A stretch of DNA of 64,000 bases from Thalassomonas sp. RHCl1 (GCF_947387555.1 NZ_CANDNZ010000006.1:155482-219481), one strand, 5' to 3'. Positions 32,160 through 41,158 are shown, counted from the first letter of the stretch. The notes: generated from the letters alone by a model not told the origin. Numbers and translations: made by a program.

Positions 32160-32263
32160 CTCTCTTTGAGGAGTAAAGTTTTATTTATGCCTGGGGCGAT
32201 TATATGTAAAAAGCGCTAAGCTGTCCTTGATTTTTTTAGAATTAAATTGGTTCCAAATCAAAT

Positions 32264-32298
32264 AAAAGTGAAAAAAATTCATAAGTGGCACTTTTTTT
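32264..32298 (-). terminator. Probable terminator of selO
   Basis: AAAAGTG and CACTTTT pair across an AT-rich 17-nt loop; on the minus strand the stem is followed by ATTTG, so the U-tract is weak. Confidence 0.4.
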
Positions 32299-32343
32299 CC
32301 TTTACTGTTTTTTACTCCCCTGCTGTTGGTGTTTTTTAACGGC

Positions 32344-33822
32344 TCAGGTGCCGCAAAAAGTACGGTAATGACGATCGCCGTCGGCGGGTAAATCCTGAAA
32401 TTTTGGGGTTTGCGGCAATAAGTTGTAAGGAGTGCGCAATACGGTGAGAAAGTCCTCTATTTCCCCGCTGTCCCCGTTTTGCTCGTATTCCGCTAAAATA
32501 GCCTCGACATGATGATTTCTCGGGATCACCTGCGGATTGGTTTGTGCCATTAAGGACTTTGCCGCGTCGTCCGTTATGTTTTCATCAGCCAGCAAAGCAC
32601 GCCATGTTCCGTACCAGGGACCCAGCTCATGGCTGAGCTTTTCTGCCTGTTCCGGGTTTTCCAGCGATAAGGTCAGTCTGGTAAAGGTTTGGGTATAATC
32701 TAATTCCTGGTCCTGCATTTGGGCTAACAAGTCGTTGCCCAGGGAGTTTTCCGATTTGCTGCCTGATGCGGGAAGGCTTGGCATGCCCAGCTTATTGGCT
32801 AACATCAGTTTATGGGCCAGTTCGAAGTCCTGACCAAATTGGCGGATCAGCGGCTCAGCCAGAGCAACGGCTTTTTCCGGGACTTCATCGATCAGGGGCA
32901 GCAGGGCTTCTGCCAGTCGTGCCATATTCCATTGGCCGATAGCCGCCTGATTACCAAAGGCATACCGGCCCCGGGTATCGATAGAGCTGAAAACCGTGCC
33001 CGGGTGGTAAATGCCCATCATGGCGCAGGGGCCAAAATCTATGGTTTCTCCGGAAATCGCGGTATTGTCGGTATTCATCACCCCGTGGATAAAGCCGACC
33101 CTGAGCCAGTTGACGATCAAGGTGATTTGTTTATCGATCACCGCATTGAGGAATTGCAGCACTCTTTGGCTGAGATCTAAGTCGGGATTGAGGGCTATTT
33201 CGGGAAAATGGCGATTAATGGCAAACCCGGTTAAGGTTTCCAGCGAATCGAGATCTCCCCGGGCGGCGAAATATTCAAAGGTACCGACCCGGATGTGGCT
33301 GGCGGCGACCCGGGTAACGACAGCCCCCGGTTTTGCCGTCTCCCGAAAAACCAAATCGCCGGTTGCCGTCACCGCCAGGCAGCGGGAGCTGGGGACGCCG
33401 AGGGCATGCATGGCTTCACTCATAATATATTCGCGTACCGCCGGGCCTATGGCGCATTTGCCGTCTCCCTGGCGGGAAAAACGTGTCTGTCCCGAGCCTT
33501 TGAGCTGGATATCATAGCGCAAACCGTTATCGCCGAGCACTTCACCGAGTAAATGGGCGCGGCCATCTCCCAGCTGGGGATTAAAGCTGCCAAACTGGTG
33601 GCCGGCATAAGCCTGGGCTATCGGATCGGCACCGTCCGGGATGCGGTTGCCGGAGAAATACTGGGCCAATAACGCTTTATCCCGGCAAAAATCTTCAGTC
33701 AGCAGCAGCTGATCTGCCAGTTCCTGATTCCACAGCAACAGCTGTGGCCTGGATACCTGTGCGGGGGAAGTGCGCTGATAAAACACATTGTCGAGCTGGC
33801 TGTAGCTATTGGAAAATTTCAT
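32344..33822 (-). CDS. selO: Protein adenylyltransferase SelO (YdiU)
   Basis: A 492-residue pseudokinase-fold enzyme that transfers AMP from ATP to Ser/Thr/Tyr of target proteins. Family segments: AYAGHQFGSFNPQLGDGRA (about 68-86), the flipped nucleotide-binding QLKGSGQTRFSRQGDGKCAIGPAVREYI, and the active-site region VGFIHGVMNTDNTAISGETIDFGPC (about 238-262, HGVMNTDN and the metal-binding DFGP). The C-terminus ends in FCGT: a cysteine takes the place of the eukaryotic selenocysteine. It is involved in oxidative-stress response in bacteria. Confidence 0.95.
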   Translation of the reverse strand: MKFSNSYSQLDNVFYQRTSPAQVSRPQLLLWNQELADQLLLTEDFCRDKALLAQYFSGNRIPDGADPIAQAYAGHQFGSFNPQLGDGRAHLLGEVLGDNGLRYDIQLKGSGQTRFSRQGDGKCAIGPAVREYIMSEAMHALGVPSSRCLAVTATGDLVFRETAKPGAVVTRVAASHIRVGTFEYFAARGDLDSLETLTGFAINRHFPEIALNPDLDLSQRVLQFLNAVIDKQITLIVNWLRVGFIHGVMNTDNTAISGETIDFGPCAMMGIYHPGTVFSSIDTRGRYAFGNQAAIGQWNMARLAEALLPLIDEVPEKAVALAEPLIRQFGQDFELAHKLMLANKLGMPSLPASGSKSENSLGNDLLAQMQDQELDYTQTFTRLTLSLENPEQAEKLSHELGPWYGTWRALLADENITDDAAKSLMAQTNPQVIPRNHHVEAILAEYEQNGDSGEIEDFLTVLRTPYNLLPQTPKFQDLPADGDRHYRTFCGT

Positions 33823-33967
33823 CTTGGTTTTGGCTGTTACTGAGCGGGCACTCCGGTTATCTTATCATGTCCTGATAAGAGAAGCGTAATAACCGGATGT
33901 GATTTATTCTTTTGCTAAAGGGGAGTAATATTGCCGTCATGATTCTCAATATTTTCCCGGAGCCCTT

Positions 33968-34288
33968 ATGCCGCAAACCCGTTCGTACTTACCGGCCAAT
34001 ATACAATTAGTCGATCAGCAGATGATCACCCTGGTTTTCAATCCATACTGGGACCAGGAAGATATTGCGGTATTAACTGAGCTGATATTAGCAGCCCTGG
34101 GGCGGGTTTCACCAAAAAATACTGTGGTTGGTGCGGACCGGGAGGACATTCATTTTTACTGGCGCGATGTCTGTTATATTCTTTATTTTGAAACCAATAG
34201 CCAGTCCTGCTGGCTCGAAGCCGAAAGCGCCGAAGATCACGCCTTATTGAGCGAAATGTATCAGCTGCTGGTGCAGGAATTGTCCTGA
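33968..34288 (+). CDS. Small conserved protein, possibly DUF3630 family
   Basis: A 106-residue acidic soluble protein without signal peptide or membrane segment. It is rich in aromatic residues (NPYWDQEDIAVL; IHFYWRDVCYILYFE; SQSCWLEAESAEDH), with alternating beta and alpha segments. It resembles the small gammaproteobacterial family I remember as DUF3630, but I cannot verify that. It has its own upstream gap of 145 bp from selO (divergent) and converges with the diguanylate cyclase gene. Function unknown. Confidence 0.7.
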   Translation: MPQTRSYLPANIQLVDQQMITLVFNPYWDQEDIAVLTELILAALGRVSPKNTVVGADREDIHFYWRDVCYILYFETNSQSCWLEAESAEDHALLSEMYQLLVQELS

Positions 34289-34303
34289 ATGAAGCGGTAA
34301 AAG

Positions 34304-35323
34304 TTAATTTTCCGGGGCCGTGGCCACCCGGTTGCGGCCGTCTTGTTGTGCTTTGGCGACCGCTTTGCGGCTACGCATTAAGACCTGCTGTACCGGCTCG
34401 GGAGCCGTCATTTCACTGATCCCCAGTGAAATCGTGGTTTTCGGCAGTCGGGTGCCGGTCTGGCTGCTGATAAAACGTAACTTTTCTATGCCCTGCCTGA
34501 TTTTTTCGGCGATCTCCTTGGCGACGGTACTGTTGATATCCGGCAATAAGATAACAAACTCATCGCCGCCACTGCGCACGGGTAAGCCGCTTTTATCCAC
34601 ATAACTGCTGATTTTGGTGGCGATTTTCGACAGGATGACGTCACTGATCAGCGGGCCGAAATTATCGCTGTACTGGAAAAAGTGGTCGATATTAATCGCG
34701 ATGGCCGCAATTTTCCGGTCGGGCACTTCTTTAAACCACAATTCCAGGTGTTGGGCCATGGCTTTGGTATTAAACAGTCCGGTTAAGGGATCCAGATATA
34801 CTTCCTGGCGTACTTCTTCGAGTTCATCCAGTAAAACCGCGGTTTGCTGTTGAGACCTTTTCAGTTTTTTTAGCAGCTGACGCTGTTGCTGTTTTAAGAC
34901 AGTGGCGCTTTTGAGCAGCTGCTTCAGCGCCCGGGCTGACTTGGTTTGATCTCCCGAGGTTATTTCTGCTACCCCGCTTTCAAGATCGTCGATAAAACGA
35001 CTGGTACTGGCACAGGAGCGCTGGCAGTTTTGACCGAGATCTGCCGCGAGATTGTCCAGATCTGTGACTATCTCCTCCCGGAATTTACTCTGCCCGAGAA
35101 TGTATTGGCGGTAGCTTTCTTCGATAAAAAAAGCATCGAGGCGTTTATGCCGGCTAAGGCGGCGTTTTATTGCGGTGATCAACGGGGCGTTTTTGCCGTC
35201 GATATAATCATAACCGACAGCATAATTAACCGGCGTGGCGGGCAGCTGCCATTGCTGAAGTTGTGCTATGGCCCGGTTCATTTTTTGATTCGCTTGTTTT
35301 ATGGAATCATGGTGTTTCACCAC
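34304..35323 (-). CDS. Soluble GGDEF diguanylate cyclase under a c-di-GMP riboswitch
   Basis: A 339-residue protein. The GTG at 35323 is chosen because AAGAGGT lies 4 nt before it; the frame is open further upstream, but there is no ribosome site there. The N-terminal helical domain (about 1-160) contains PATPVNYAVGYDYIDG and no known sensor. The GGDEF domain (about 170-335) has an intact GGDEF (252-256) and NIDHFFQYSDNFG, but no RxxD inhibitory site. It should synthesise cyclic-di-GMP. Its long leader (about 470 nt) carries a GEMM-I riboswitch, so the product may control its own synthesis. Confidence 0.9.
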   Translation of the reverse strand: MVKHHDSIKQANQKMNRAIAQLQQWQLPATPVNYAVGYDYIDGKNAPLITAIKRRLSRHKRLDAFFIEESYRQYILGQSKFREEIVTDLDNLAADLGQNCQRSCASTSRFIDDLESGVAEITSGDQTKSARALKQLLKSATVLKQQQRQLLKKLKRSQQQTAVLLDELEEVRQEVYLDPLTGLFNTKAMAQHLELWFKEVPDRKIAAIAINIDHFFQYSDNFGPLISDVILSKIATKISSYVDKSGLPVRSGGDEFVILLPDINSTVAKEIAEKIRQGIEKLRFISSQTGTRLPKTTISLGISEMTAPEPVQQVLMRSRKAVAKAQQDGRNRVATAPEN

Positions 35324-35609
35324 GTTACCTCTTTTTATTATGCTTCTGCCGGGCTGTTCTTTGCTATTCAGCGGACATGAATTAAACCACAAGCCAGGGG
35401 CGCTGCTGATGCCTTTTGCTTGTTAATTGCAAACGAAAGAATTATTTGCCTTCAATGGTCCCTAATTTATAACGTTTGTGATCACTTATCTGGGAATAGC
35501 GGTTATTCTCCTGTAAAACAGGAAAAACGTCTACCGTTAAATTGTAAAGATGAAGAAAGTCCGGAAGCTAACAAAAAGCAGATAAAAATTACGGGAAAGT
35601 ATTTCGGAT

Positions 35610-35639
35610 AAAAAAGAGGGAAGGCTAGCAAAGTTACCG
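35610..35639 (-). promoter_or_regulatory. Expression platform (switchable terminator) of the c-di-GMP riboswitch
   Basis: On the minus strand CGGTAACTTTGC (from 35639 to 35628) is the exact reverse complement of the aptamer core segment GCAAAGTTACCG (35750-35739). The next bases GCCTT can pair with AAGGC at the 5' side of the aptamer (35777-35773). The element ends in CCCTCTTTTTT. This long-range stem with a U-tract would be a terminator that competes with the aptamer fold, giving antitermination when c-di-GMP is bound. This is inference from base pairing. Confidence 0.65.
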
Positions 35640-35691
35640 TGGGAACAACCGAAAGCGATCAATAAAAATAAGCCCCCACTATATCTCTATT

Positions 35692-35787
35692 AAGCGTATA
35701 AACCCGGTGGTTCCGCTACCCTAGGTTTCCCCTTAGGCCGGTAACTTTGCGTCCCTGGTTTTCACCAGGTTTGCCTTTATCAAGCTT
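35692..35787 (-). ncRNA. Cyclic-di-GMP-I (GEMM-I) riboswitch aptamer
   Basis: On the minus strand the core elements appear in the GEMM-I order: GGCAAACC, a P2 hairpin CCTGGT-GAAA-ACCAGG with the GAAA tetraloop, GGGACGCAAAG, then CCGGCCTA, a P3 hairpin CCT(A)AGG-GGAAA-CCTAGG, and GGTAGCGG with the following ACC. P1 is formed by AAGC..ATAAA and TTTAT..GCTT. This matches the Vibrio Vc2-type aptamer. It lies in the leader of the diguanylate cyclase gene transcribed leftwards. Confidence 0.92.
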
Positions 35788-35803
35788 TTTCAGCTCACCC
35801 AAC

Positions 35804-35831
35804 ATTATAAGGCCGACATTTCAGATGTAAA
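35804..35831 (-). promoter_or_regulatory. Promoter of the riboswitch-diguanylate cyclase transcript
   Basis: On the minus strand TTTACA (35831-35826), a 16-bp spacer and a perfect TATAAT (35809-35804) lie about 15 bp upstream of the aptamer P1 stem. Confidence 0.7.
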
Positions 35832-36064
35832 CCAAAATTATTCATACCAAAGCAAATCTTTATTAATGCTTTGATTTTACAGTGCTTTAATGCCTATTGT
35901 CCGGCAGGTGCTTTTCTGTTTCTTTAAAGTCAAATCAACACCGGCTTTTCCTGTTCACCCGGTATATTTTCAGGGTATATTATGGGGATAAACTATGACC
36001 CGCCCGACGAGCATTAATTTTTGCGGTGTTTATTCAGCGCAGAAAAATGGAGTGATTACCACAG

Positions 36065-37912
36065 ATGAAGTTGTGCTCTTTGATTCTTCTTTTTAGTTTG
36101 ATCGGCCTGCCAGTGTCGGCACACCAGCAAACACAAGAATATTTAGCGATAGAGGAAAATATAACCCGGGTAGAAGATTATTATTTGCGCCAGGATGAAA
36201 ACTTACCTTATGAGGCCGTGGTTAATTTATCGAGTCAGGTGGTGCAAAACCGGCAATATTACAGCAGCCATACCCTGGCTAAAGTTTTTGCCCTGCTTGC
36301 GGATGCCGCAGCCAGTAAAGGGGACTTGGTCGGTGCCATGCAATTTGCCCGGGATGGCCTGACAATCAATATCATTGAACCGTCCCTGCGCTTAAATCTC
36401 TTGCTTAAGGTGGCAAAAGGCCATTTTGCCAGGGGCAATTTTCAGCGGGTATTTGATATTGCCGGGGAAATGTTAGTCTTGGCTGACGGGGCGCAAGCCA
36501 TAAAATATCGGCTGATGGCGCTGGCCTACCGTGCGATGAGCAATGCCCTGTTAAATTATGCCGAACAGGCACTGTCGGATCTGCACCAGGTGGAACTGTT
36601 GCTGGCCAGGCATCAGGAGCTTTCCCAAACCCTGGAGTTATTGCAGTTGCTGGCACAAACCCGCTTTTATCTGCATGATTATCAAAGTGCGTTAAGCATG
36701 CAGCAAGCCATTTTAAAAATGCGCTTTGATTTATCGAAAAAAAAGAATATAGAACAAACCTATCTCCAGTTGGCGCAGGCTTACCGCTTTAACGGCAAAC
36801 TCGATGATGCCTATCATGCCTTCTGGGAGGCGAAAACCTTTGCTGAAGAAAAGTCCGCCGCGATTTTGGTCGGTTATGCGCAGTTGGGGCTAGGACAGGT
36901 TTTATTCGCCCAGGGGGCCTATGGCGAGGCGGACAAGGCGCTGGTAAAAGCGGAAAGTTTATTTAAAGAGGAAAACCTGAAAAGTCCCTACCTAACCACG
37001 CTGATCGCTTTGGCGAAAACCCGTCAGGAACGCCGGGGGCCGGCGTCCGCTTACCCATATTTGCGGCAGGCGGAAAAGCTGGCGGAAACTATGGAGCTGG
37101 CCCGGGAACATATCGACCTATATCCGTTATTGTCGGCCATGTACCGGGGGAAACAGGATATTCCCCGGGCCCTGCATGCCTTGCTTACCTATACCGAGCT
37201 TCATGAGCAATTTCTCCTGAATAAACCTTTGCCGGCCCTTGAAGGCCCGGCGTTACTGACCAGCGAGAAAAGCAAACAGCTGGCGGCTAAGCTGGTAGAA
37301 AAAAATGCCCTGCATGCCAGTTTTTCTGAAAAATACCAGATACAGCAAAAAATCATTATGATTTTGGCGGTGCTGGTGATCTTGTTAATGCTGTTTTTAC
37401 TCGGCGGCTGGCTAAAATATCGGGCGAAAAAGCTGAATCTGGCATATGACGAAGTTGAACAGGCATCGGATGTACTGGCTAGCCCGGTGAAGATCAAACA
37501 GATTTACCAGCTGGCTTATAAAATGGCGCGTAAATACGAGTACCCGCTGACGGTGGGTTATTTATCCATTAATAACTGGAAAGAGCTGAGTTTTCGTTTT
37601 AATAAAAAGATATTGATGGAAGTGACTAAAACCGTCGCGACCTTAGTCAATGAATATTCCGGGGAGTTTGATCGGGCGGGTATGCTTGATGAAGGCGAAT
37701 ATCTGCTCTTGTGTCCCCATCAAAGCGGACAAGAAGTGGAAGAAAAATTACGTAAGCTGACGGAATCAATTAAAGTACGTTTTTTTGCCAATTTAGGTGA
37801 GTTTTCAGTTAACATTACCTTCTCTTATGATGTGCCAAGTGTTCAGGATATAGATCCCTATGTATTTCTGGCGAAATTAACTGACTCTATGGGAAATAAG
37901 TCTTTATCGTAA
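36065..37912 (+). CDS. Secreted-N-terminus TPR protein with degenerate GGDEF domain
   Basis: A 615-residue membrane protein: signal peptide (MKLCSLILLFSLIGLPVSA), a long periplasmic helical region built of TPR-like repeats (about 30-380; for example QTYLQLAQAYRFNGKLDDAYHAFWEAKTF), one transmembrane helix (about 429-450) and a C-terminal cytoplasmic domain (about 470-610) with the GGDEF fold pattern. The signature loop reads DEGEY (542-546) in place of GGDEF, within RAG.LDEGEYLLLCP, so catalysis is probably lost and a binding or regulatory role is likely. It is divergent from the riboswitch-controlled cyclase and is followed 13 nt later by a small membrane protein. Confidence 0.85.
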   Translation: MKLCSLILLFSLIGLPVSAHQQTQEYLAIEENITRVEDYYLRQDENLPYEAVVNLSSQVVQNRQYYSSHTLAKVFALLADAAASKGDLVGAMQFARDGLTINIIEPSLRLNLLLKVAKGHFARGNFQRVFDIAGEMLVLADGAQAIKYRLMALAYRAMSNALLNYAEQALSDLHQVELLLARHQELSQTLELLQLLAQTRFYLHDYQSALSMQQAILKMRFDLSKKKNIEQTYLQLAQAYRFNGKLDDAYHAFWEAKTFAEEKSAAILVGYAQLGLGQVLFAQGAYGEADKALVKAESLFKEENLKSPYLTTLIALAKTRQERRGPASAYPYLRQAEKLAETMELAREHIDLYPLLSAMYRGKQDIPRALHALLTYTELHEQFLLNKPLPALEGPALLTSEKSKQLAAKLVEKNALHASFSEKYQIQQKIIMILAVLVILLMLFLLGGWLKYRAKKLNLAYDEVEQASDVLASPVKIKQIYQLAYKMARKYEYPLTVGYLSINNWKELSFRFNKKILMEVTKTVATLVNEYSGEFDRAGMLDEGEYLLLCPHQSGQEVEEKLRKLTESIKVRFFANLGEFSVNITFSYDVPSVQDIDPYVFLAKLTDSMGNKSLS

Positions 37913-37925
37913 CAGGTTGTAAAAT

Positions 37926-38465
37926 ATGATTTTTGTTCTGTCTTTATTGCTTATCTTTGTTTTGGTAAGTGTTTATTTTTTCTTCCGTGCTGAGAAATTG
38001 CAACAGGAACTGCGGCTGGCCAAGCGAGATGCCACCAATGCCCAAAAAGAAAATAAATCCCTGGTGGAAGTTTTATTGCAGGTGTCGACCCGGTATGAAG
38101 AATTTTCCCAGCACAGGCTGCAAACCATTAAAGACCGGGTGGCTCAGTTGGAGGGGGAAGACAGGCAACTGCAGATTATTAGTCCGTTAATTAAAAATTA
38201 TTCGCTTATTTTCCGGGAATCTATGAAAGGTAAGGCGCAATTGAAAGCCATTACCCAGAAATGTTATGAAAGCCAGAAAAAGCATTCTTATAAGGAATTT
38301 ACCACTTTTATTGCCGGCTGTGAGTCTCATGTCAAACGTATGTGGTCCGGCAATAACCTTAATGGCTTTATCTCTCTGGTAGAGGCGTTGTTATATGAAC
38401 AAAACAATCAGTTGCTTGACCGCATCAGCGAGAAAACGGCAGAGCCAGAGGCGCAGGAAAGGTAA
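37926..38465 (+). CDS. Membrane-anchored coiled-coil protein, unknown
   Basis: A 179-residue protein with an N-terminal transmembrane anchor (FVLSLLLIFVLVSVYFFF) followed by a coiled coil (about 22-80, QQELRLAKRDATNAQKENKSL) and a helical C-terminal part with three cysteines or aromatic clusters (KCYESQKKHSYKEFTTFIAGCESHVKRMW). The orientation is probably with the bulk in the cytoplasm. It starts 13 nt after the degenerate-GGDEF gene and is likely co-transcribed with it; a partner or adaptor role is inferred only from that. Confidence 0.75.
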   Translation: MIFVLSLLLIFVLVSVYFFFRAEKLQQELRLAKRDATNAQKENKSLVEVLLQVSTRYEEFSQHRLQTIKDRVAQLEGEDRQLQIISPLIKNYSLIFRESMKGKAQLKAITQKCYESQKKHSYKEFTTFIAGCESHVKRMWSGNNLNGFISLVEALLYEQNNQLLDRISEKTAEPEAQER

Positions 38466-38484
38466 GGTCTTTTCGGGGGCTTGG

Positions 38485-38748
38485 TTAAGCCCGGATAGTG
38501 ATCTTTGGCTGGGTATCGATATCGCCGTCGGCGGTGATGGTGGCAGCCTCCCGGTTACACATCAGCACCGCCAGGTTACCGGCACGGCTGCAGCGGATAA
38601 AAGCCAGATCATAGCCGAACTGGGTCAGGCTGCTGGCGGCAAACTTTTGCGCTAAAGTCAGCTTGTCCCACAGCATTGATTTATCGGGGGAGTGGTGTCT
38701 TCTTTCTAATAATGTATCCCTTGCGAATTCCTGCACGTACTTCTCCAT
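38485..38748 (-). CDS. Small conserved hypothetical protein
   Basis: An 87-residue soluble protein without signal peptide. The N-terminus (EKYVQEFARDTLLERRHHSPDKSMLWDKLTLAQKFAAS) is helical and charged; the C-terminal half (FGYDLAFIRCSRAGNLAVLMCNREAATITADG) looks like a beta-meander ending in a DGDIDTQPKI tail. Similar short proteins occur in Alteromonadales as far as I recall, but no function is known. It converges with the coiled-coil gene, with 19 bp between. Confidence 0.7.
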   Translation of the reverse strand: MEKYVQEFARDTLLERRHHSPDKSMLWDKLTLAQKFAASSLTQFGYDLAFIRCSRAGNLAVLMCNREAATITADGDIDTQPKITIRA

Positions 38749-38952
38749 TGATGTTTAACGCTTAGTTATTTTATATCAGACAATGAGTAAAATTAGTCCG
38801 AAGATAAGCCCAGTATAACAAACTGTCTGATAATTCTACAAGCCGGCAATCTTAGCCAAGCCGCTCGCCGATAGCGGGCACAGGAATCTATTTGGTATCT
38901 GTTATGTCGCTACGTATAATAACGTATCGTTTAAACAACTATGTGAGCTGAT

Positions 38953-39810
38953 ATGAGTCAGGTATTAGATGATTTACTGGCATTGTTAAAGTTGGAAGTC
39001 ATAGAGCAGGGATGGTATCGCGGTCAAAGCCAGGATCTGGGGTTTCGCGCCCTGTTTGGCGGCCAGGTTATGGGGCAGGCACTGTCGGCGGCACAGGAAA
39101 CGGTGGCGGCAGATCGTTTTGTGCATTCCCTGCATTCGTATTTCCTGCGTCCGGGTGATGCAAAAAAGCCGGTGCTGTATGAGGTTGAAAATATCCGCGA
39201 CGGCGCCAGTTTCAGCACCCGCCGGGTTAAGGCGATTCAAAACGGTAAAGCCATTTTTTATATGACGGCTTCCTTCCAGTTAAGTGAAAACGGTTTTGAC
39301 CATCAGGATGTGATGCCCCAGGTGCCGGGCCCGGAAGGGCTTGCTTCTTACGGTGATTTTATTCACCAGCATCAGCTGGCGATCCCTGAGCCTATCCGCG
39401 GACTGTTCCTGGCAGAGAAACCGATAGAGATCAGGCCGGTACATCCCTATAACTGGCTGAAGCCGGAAAAAACCGACAGCAGCTCCCCGGTATGGATTAA
39501 AACCAGCGGTCCGATGCCGGACGACTTGCGCATACATACCTATATGCTGGCTTATGCGTCGGATTTTCATTTTTTACCTACTGCCTTGTTTCCCCACGGC
39601 GTCAGCCATTGGCAGCCTAATTTTCAGATTGCCACCATAGATCACGCTATGTGGTTCCATCGCCCGTTCCGGTTTGATGACTGGCTGCTTTATGACATGC
39701 AAAGTCCGTCCGCCAGCAACGGCCGGGGTTTAGTGAAAGGACAGATCTTTAACCGTCAGGGTGAACTGGTGGCGTCTACCATGCAGGAAGGGGTGATCCG
39801 CCAGCGTTAA
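38953..39810 (+). CDS. tesB: Acyl-CoA thioesterase II
   Basis: A 285-residue double-hotdog thioesterase. TesB features are FGGQVMGQALSAAQETV near residue 34, VHSLHSYFLRPGD near 57, the catalytic Asp in ATIDHAMWFHRPFRFDDW (about 226-243) and the Gln in RGLVKGQIFNRQGELVAS near the end. It hydrolyses medium- and long-chain acyl-CoA to fatty acid and CoA in the cytoplasm. Single gene, convergent with the mechanosensitive channel gene. Confidence 0.95.
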   Translation: MSQVLDDLLALLKLEVIEQGWYRGQSQDLGFRALFGGQVMGQALSAAQETVAADRFVHSLHSYFLRPGDAKKPVLYEVENIRDGASFSTRRVKAIQNGKAIFYMTASFQLSENGFDHQDVMPQVPGPEGLASYGDFIHQHQLAIPEPIRGLFLAEKPIEIRPVHPYNWLKPEKTDSSSPVWIKTSGPMPDDLRIHTYMLAYASDFHFLPTALFPHGVSHWQPNFQIATIDHAMWFHRPFRFDDWLLYDMQSPSASNGRGLVKGQIFNRQGELVASTMQEGVIRQR

Positions 39811-39852
39811 CGGCTGCTTTGTTTTCCCGGAGATTTCTTATCCGGGAGACTT

Positions 39853-41109
39853 TTATTCGGGAAAACGTGCTTTGCCTTGCTGCCAGTCAAAGCCGGTTGG
39901 GTGCTGGAAGATACGCAAGCCAAAGTGGGGCGCCATAGCGTATAGATGATCAAAGATATCGGCCTGGATGCCCTCGTAGTTGACCCAGGCCTGTTCTTTG
40001 CTGAAAAAATATAATTCCAGCGGTAATCCCGTGCCTTCGGCAGGCAGCTGACGCACCATGCAGGTCATCTGCGGGTGTACCTGGCTATGTTGTTTCAGAT
40101 AAGCCTGGATATAGGCGCGAAAGGTGCCGATATTGGTGAGTTGCCGGCTGTTGACCTTATCCTCTTGAGTTACCCCGGCCGCCTGGTTGCTAAGGGATAG
40201 CTGCTGACGTTTTTCGGCCAAATAATCTTTAAGCAGTACAATATCACTGAAACCGTCGATTTGCTGCTCCCTGCAAAAATCTATGCTGGAAATATCAATC
40301 CAGATGGCGCGCTTGATGCGTCGCCCGCCGGAATGGTACATATCGCGCCAGTTTTTAAAGGAACCGCTGGTTAAGGCATAGGTGGGTATGGTGGTGATGG
40401 TCTTATCAAAATTTTGAACCTTGACCGTGATCAGGCCAATCTCCAGCACATCGCCGTCGGCGCCGTATTGCGGCACTTCGATCCAGTCGCCGGGAGCCAC
40501 CATACGGTTTGCCGATATTTGTATGCTTGCCACCAGGCCTTTAATGGTATCCTGGAAAATCAGCAGCAATACCGCGGTTAACGCCCCCAGGCCGCTGAGC
40601 AGGTAAAGGGGGGAGCGCTCGAGAATAAAGGAAATGGCCAGTATGGTGGCCACCAGGTACACGATAAGTTTAAGCACCTGTATGGTGGCATTAAACGGCA
40701 GATAGCGTTCCCGCGAGCTGCGCAGGTACAAGGTTTTGATGACATTAAGCAAGGCGCTGATACAGAAGGCGACCTGGAAACTGATGGCACATTTGGCCGC
40801 TACCTGTAAAAATCGGCTGTAGAGCTCATCCGGCGGTAAGAAAACCGGGGTCAGGAACAGCAATAACAAAAAGGGCACCAATAGAGCGATACGGGAGAAA
40901 ACCTGATGTTCGATCAGCAGATCATCCCAGCTGTTGCGGGTACCGATCACCAGTTTGTGCACCAGTACCAGTACCTGGTGTCTGGCCAGGTAGTAGCCGA
41001 TGGCGGAGATCAGCAGGATAAGCCCGGTGCCGCCAAGCAGGACGGTAAGGGGCAGGTAGGCATGGCTGACGCCTTTGTCCGCCAGCCACATTGTTAATAC
41101 TTCATGCAT
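39853..41109 (-). CDS. ybdG: YbdG-type mechanosensitive channel
   Basis: A 418-residue MscS-superfamily channel with about five transmembrane helices in the first 175 residues. The pore-lining helix and beta domain read LSGLGALTAVLLLIFQDTIKGLVASIQISANRM (about 170-202), then GDWIEVPQYGADGDVLEIGLITVKVQNFDKTITTIPT. The closing GGRRIKRAIWIDISSI and GTFRAYIQAYLKQH are characteristic of the YbdG/MscM group and the length matches. It releases solutes on hypo-osmotic shock. It is followed downstream by tesB in convergent direction. Confidence 0.92.
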   Translation of the reverse strand: MHEVLTMWLADKGVSHAYLPLTVLLGGTGLILLISAIGYYLARHQVLVLVHKLVIGTRNSWDDLLIEHQVFSRIALLVPFLLLLFLTPVFLPPDELYSRFLQVAAKCAISFQVAFCISALLNVIKTLYLRSSRERYLPFNATIQVLKLIVYLVATILAISFILERSPLYLLSGLGALTAVLLLIFQDTIKGLVASIQISANRMVAPGDWIEVPQYGADGDVLEIGLITVKVQNFDKTITTIPTYALTSGSFKNWRDMYHSGGRRIKRAIWIDISSIDFCREQQIDGFSDIVLLKDYLAEKRQQLSLSNQAAGVTQEDKVNSRQLTNIGTFRAYIQAYLKQHSQVHPQMTCMVRQLPAEGTGLPLELYFFSKEQAWVNYEGIQADIFDHLYAMAPHFGLRIFQHPTGFDWQQGKARFPE

Positions 41110-41158
41110 GTACTTGCTTCCCCAGGTCCGGGCATTTTCCCGGTGGCTTGATACCAGT

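Noticed and set aside
32344-33822. SelO as a selenoprotein
   Set aside because: The C-terminal residue is an ordinary cysteine codon (FCGT end); no in-frame UGA or SECIS-like need.
35420-35611. 63-codon frame on the plus strand
   Set aside because: It lies inside the leader of the minus-strand cyclase transcript and has no ribosome site or family likeness.
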